From: Mycolicibacterium rhodesiae
Lineage (GTDB): Bacteria; Actinomycetota; Actinomycetes; Mycobacteriales; Mycobacteriaceae
Reading direction: 5' to 3'
Length of the DNA: 64,000 bases
Assembly: GCF_002086695.1 (NCBI RefSeq)
Contig: NZ_MVIH01000002.1
Location: 1-64,000 of the forward strand
Shown here: one piece after another, positions 62,191 through 64,000 of the stretch
Layout: every line of letters starts with the position of its first letter
How positions within the stretch are numbered: the stretch's first letter is position 1
Notes under the pieces: generated by a model
Database searches by the model: none
Seen by the model: only the letters and a program-made list of their open reading frames with translations
Told to the model about the DNA's origin: nothing
Made by a program: the position numbers and the translations under genes

Positions 62191-63870
62191 CTACTTCACC
62201 TCGATGTCGCGCAATTCCCGCTTGAGTATCTTGCCCGTGGGGTTGCGCGGCAGCTCGGAGAGGAACACCACCTCACGCGGAACCTTGTAGCGCGCAAGGT
62301 GTTCGCGCACATAGTTCTTGATCGCGTCCTCGGTGAGTTCGGCTTCTTCACGCAGCACGACGAATGCGCGAAGCCGGGCACCCCAGTCGGGATCGTCGAC
62401 GCCGAGCGCGGTGGCCTCGACGATGTCGGGGTGGCCGCTGATGAGGTCCTCGACCTCGGCCGGGAAGACGTTCTCACCGCCGGAGACGATCATCTCGTCG
62501 TCGCGGCCACTGACGAACAGCAGGCCGTTGTGATCGAAATAGCCGACGTCACCGGACGACATCAACCCGTCGATGATCTGCTTGTGACCGCCACCGGTGT
62601 AGCCCTCGAACGGGAAGCTGTTCCCGACGAAGATCCGCCCGACCTCGCCCTGCGGTAGCTCGTTGCCGTTGTCGTCGAGGATCTTGACGGTGACGCCGGT
62701 GACGACAGGACCCACCGTGGCCGGATTCATCTGCAGATCCTTGGGCCCGGCGATGGTGGCGAATGCGACTTCCGTTGAGCCGTACATGTTGTAGATGACC
62801 GGACCGATGTCCTTCAGCGCCCGGGTGGCCAGTTCCGCGCCGAGCTGAGAGCCGGAGACGAACACGATCCGCAGCGGCGACAGGTCCGGTTTGGTTTCCA
62901 TCTTCTCCAGAGCATCGAGCATCCGCGCAAGCATCACCGGGACCACCACGATCGCGGTCACTCCGTGCTTCGCCACGTCCTGCAACACGATGTCCGGCTT
63001 GAACTTTCGATGCAGCACCAGCGTCGAACCCAACGTCAGGGCGATGGTGGCATGCAGATATCCCAGGGCATGGAACATCGGCGACGGCAACGCAGTGACC
63101 TCGCCGGCACGGAACGGCACGGCGGACAGAATCCCGCCGATCGGCGCGAGCGTCGGCGGGGTGTTGCGGGTGGCCCCCTTCGGGGTTCCGGTGGTGCCGC
63201 TGGTGAGGATGATGATCGACGACCGCTTGGTGGCCTTCGGCGCGGGTTCGGTGCTGCTGCGCTTGATGACCTCGGCCAGGGTTTCGTCGGTGCTGCCCGA
63301 CGGACCGTCGGCATCGGGGTTGGTCCCCAGTGCCCGCAGCTTGCCCAGTGGCGGCTCGGCGAGCTTGACCGCGTCCGCGTACTCGTCGTCGTAGATGATC
63401 AGCTTGGCGCCCTCACGCTCGGAGACGTCCCTGATCTGCGGTCCGGAGAATTCCGTGTTCAGCATGATCGTCCTGGCGCCGACCCGGGCGGCACCGTAGT
63501 TCGCGATCACGAACCAGCGGTGGTTCCGCGCCAGGATGGCTACCCCGTCGCCACCGGTGACGCCCTTGGCCAGCAACGCGTTGGCGACAGCGTTGGCGGC
63601 GTCGTCGAGTTCTTTGAACGTCATCGAACCCTCGTCGTCGACGATCGCCGCTTTGTTCGGTGTGCGGCGGGCGTTGAGCGCCGGAACCATCCCGATCTCG
63701 CCCCATCGTCGGATGTCGGCCACCATCCCGATGAGATTCTGGGGCGGCTCCAGGCGGAAGGCGCCCGACTCGATCATTTTGGCCAGGTAGTGCAGCTCAG
63801 CGGAGCCTCGGACGGCCAATCGCTGAGCCTTGGCCAGTGCCTGCGCGGGGAGATCGAAAAGACTGGGCAT
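62191..63870 (-). CDS. fadD2: Fatty-acid-CoA ligase (FadD2)
   Basis: A 559-aa acyl-activating enzyme from ATG 63870. Motifs are ILTSGTTGTPKGATRN (P-loop), YNMYGSTEVAFATIAG, SSGDVGYFDHNGLLFVSGRD, DEMIVSGGENVFPAEVEDLI and the C-terminal PRNPTGKILKRELRD with the catalytic Lys. It links fatty acids to CoA via an acyl-AMP. It matches M. tuberculosis FadD2 (Rv0270, 560 aa), next to FadE6 as in that genome, giving an activation plus first-oxidation pair. Confidence 0.93.
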   Translation of the reverse strand: MPSLFDLPAQALAKAQRLAVRGSAELHYLAKMIESGAFRLEPPQNLIGMVADIRRWGEIGMVPALNARRTPNKAAIVDDEGSMTFKELDDAANAVANALLAKGVTGGDGVAILARNHRWFVIANYGAARVGARTIMLNTEFSGPQIRDVSEREGAKLIIYDDEYADAVKLAEPPLGKLRALGTNPDADGPSGSTDETLAEVIKRSSTEPAPKATKRSSIIILTSGTTGTPKGATRNTPPTLAPIGGILSAVPFRAGEVTALPSPMFHALGYLHATIALTLGSTLVLHRKFKPDIVLQDVAKHGVTAIVVVPVMLARMLDALEKMETKPDLSPLRIVFVSGSQLGAELATRALKDIGPVIYNMYGSTEVAFATIAGPKDLQMNPATVGPVVTGVTVKILDDNGNELPQGEVGRIFVGNSFPFEGYTGGGHKQIIDGLMSSGDVGYFDHNGLLFVSGRDDEMIVSGGENVFPAEVEDLISGHPDIVEATALGVDDPDWGARLRAFVVLREEAELTEDAIKNYVREHLARYKVPREVVFLSELPRNPTGKILKRELRDIEVK

Positions 63871-63936
63871 GGTTCCAACCCTAGGTGACGCACGTCGCAG
63901 CCAAGACGGAACGAGCTGCCTAATTACCATGGGCTG

Positions 63937-64000
63937 ATGGACGTGGACGGCCGCCAGGTCACCATCAGTCATCCCGACAAAGTGGTCTTCCCCGAAGCCG
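63937..64000 (+). CDS. Start of a LigD-polymerase-domain-like protein, Rv0269c-like (cut by window edge)
   Basis: From ATG 63937 the frame reads MDVDGRQVTISHPDKVVFPE and runs off the window. ISHPDKVVFPE is the usual first motif of the archaeo-eukaryotic-primase-type polymerase domain of LigD-like proteins (non-homologous end joining). Rv0269c lies beside fadD2 in M. tuberculosis with the same orientation relation. Only 21 residues are visible, so the call rests on motif plus synteny. Confidence 0.65.
   Translation, partial: MDVDGRQVTISHPDKVVFPEA

Overview
The window is a high-GC mycobacterial chromosome segment, most likely from a rapidly growing, environmental Mycolicibacterium-type species. 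The case rests on FadD2, FadE6, trehalose 2-sulfotransferase (Stf0), trans-aconitate methyltransferase (Tam), bifunctional dCTP deaminase (Dcd), many TetR regulators, and N-terminal export modules of a mycobacterial kind. From memory of M. tuberculosis H37Rv, conserved genes run through the window in reverse order from Rv0321 (dcd, about 1 kb) to Rv0269c (right edge). Recognisable steps are Rv0315 (GH16), Rv0311, Rv0310c, Rv0309, Rv0308, Rv0296c, Rv0295c, Rv0294, Rv0293c, Rv0281, Rv0276, Rv0274, Rv0273c, Rv0272c, Rv0271c and Rv0270. No alignment was run. The first ~100 bases are a C/G homopolymer that looks like a contig-end artefact.

Left part (0-17 kb): a truncated DUF7159-type gene, dcd, a secreted GH64 beta-1,3-glucanase, tRNA-Gly(CCC), two SDR oxidoreductases and a TetR. 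Then come a DUF998 membrane protein, a divergent TetR/DUF1330 pair, a translationally coupled Abi-alpha-like/DUF445 pair, and a TetR with a perfect operator-like palindrome. This is followed by DUF308 and DUF2834 membrane proteins, a GMC oxidoreductase, an SMP-30-like lactonase, an HExxH lipoprotein, a di-iron ferritin-like protein and a GH16 beta-1,3-glucanase. Two exported glucanases suggest use of fungal or algal beta-1,3-glucan.

Middle (17-35 kb): a secreted protein with an internal duplication; a complete Opp/Dpp-type peptide ABC transporter operon (binding lipoprotein, two permeases, two ATPases); pyruvate:quinone oxidoreductase; a phenolic acid decarboxylase divergent from a zinc alcohol dehydrogenase; a frameshifted DapB-like dehydrogenase behind an Rv0311-like gene; a TetR; a 47-residue small protein; WrbA; a membrane protein; a SnoaL-like protein; and an exported L,D-transpeptidase-like protein.

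Right part (35-64 kb): a three-gene operon (membrane protein, 776-aa DUF5631/5632-type protein, 319-aa partner) with a sharp internal composition break, apparently inserted between the Rv0309 and Rv0308 homologues. Next are a PAP2/diacylglycerol-kinase fusion and a convergent PAP2 protein, a sulfatase with stf0, tam, a GT39-type glycosyltransferase and an Rv0293c-like hydrolase. A 917-aa secreted protein with two aerolysin-like modules then lies where M. tuberculosis carries the whole ESX-3 locus. Then come an Rv0281-like methyltransferase, an EthD protein, an MpaB-family protein, a TetR, a VOC protein, a hydrolase/dehydrogenase/MFS operon, fadE6, a secreted DUF1214-like protein, fadD2 and the start of a LigD-polymerase-like gene.

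No CRISPR array, insertion sequence, integrase or prophage gene was recognised. The most notable features are the absence of ESX-3 from its expected place, the double aerolysin-like exported protein found there, and the mosaic DUF5631/5632-type operon.
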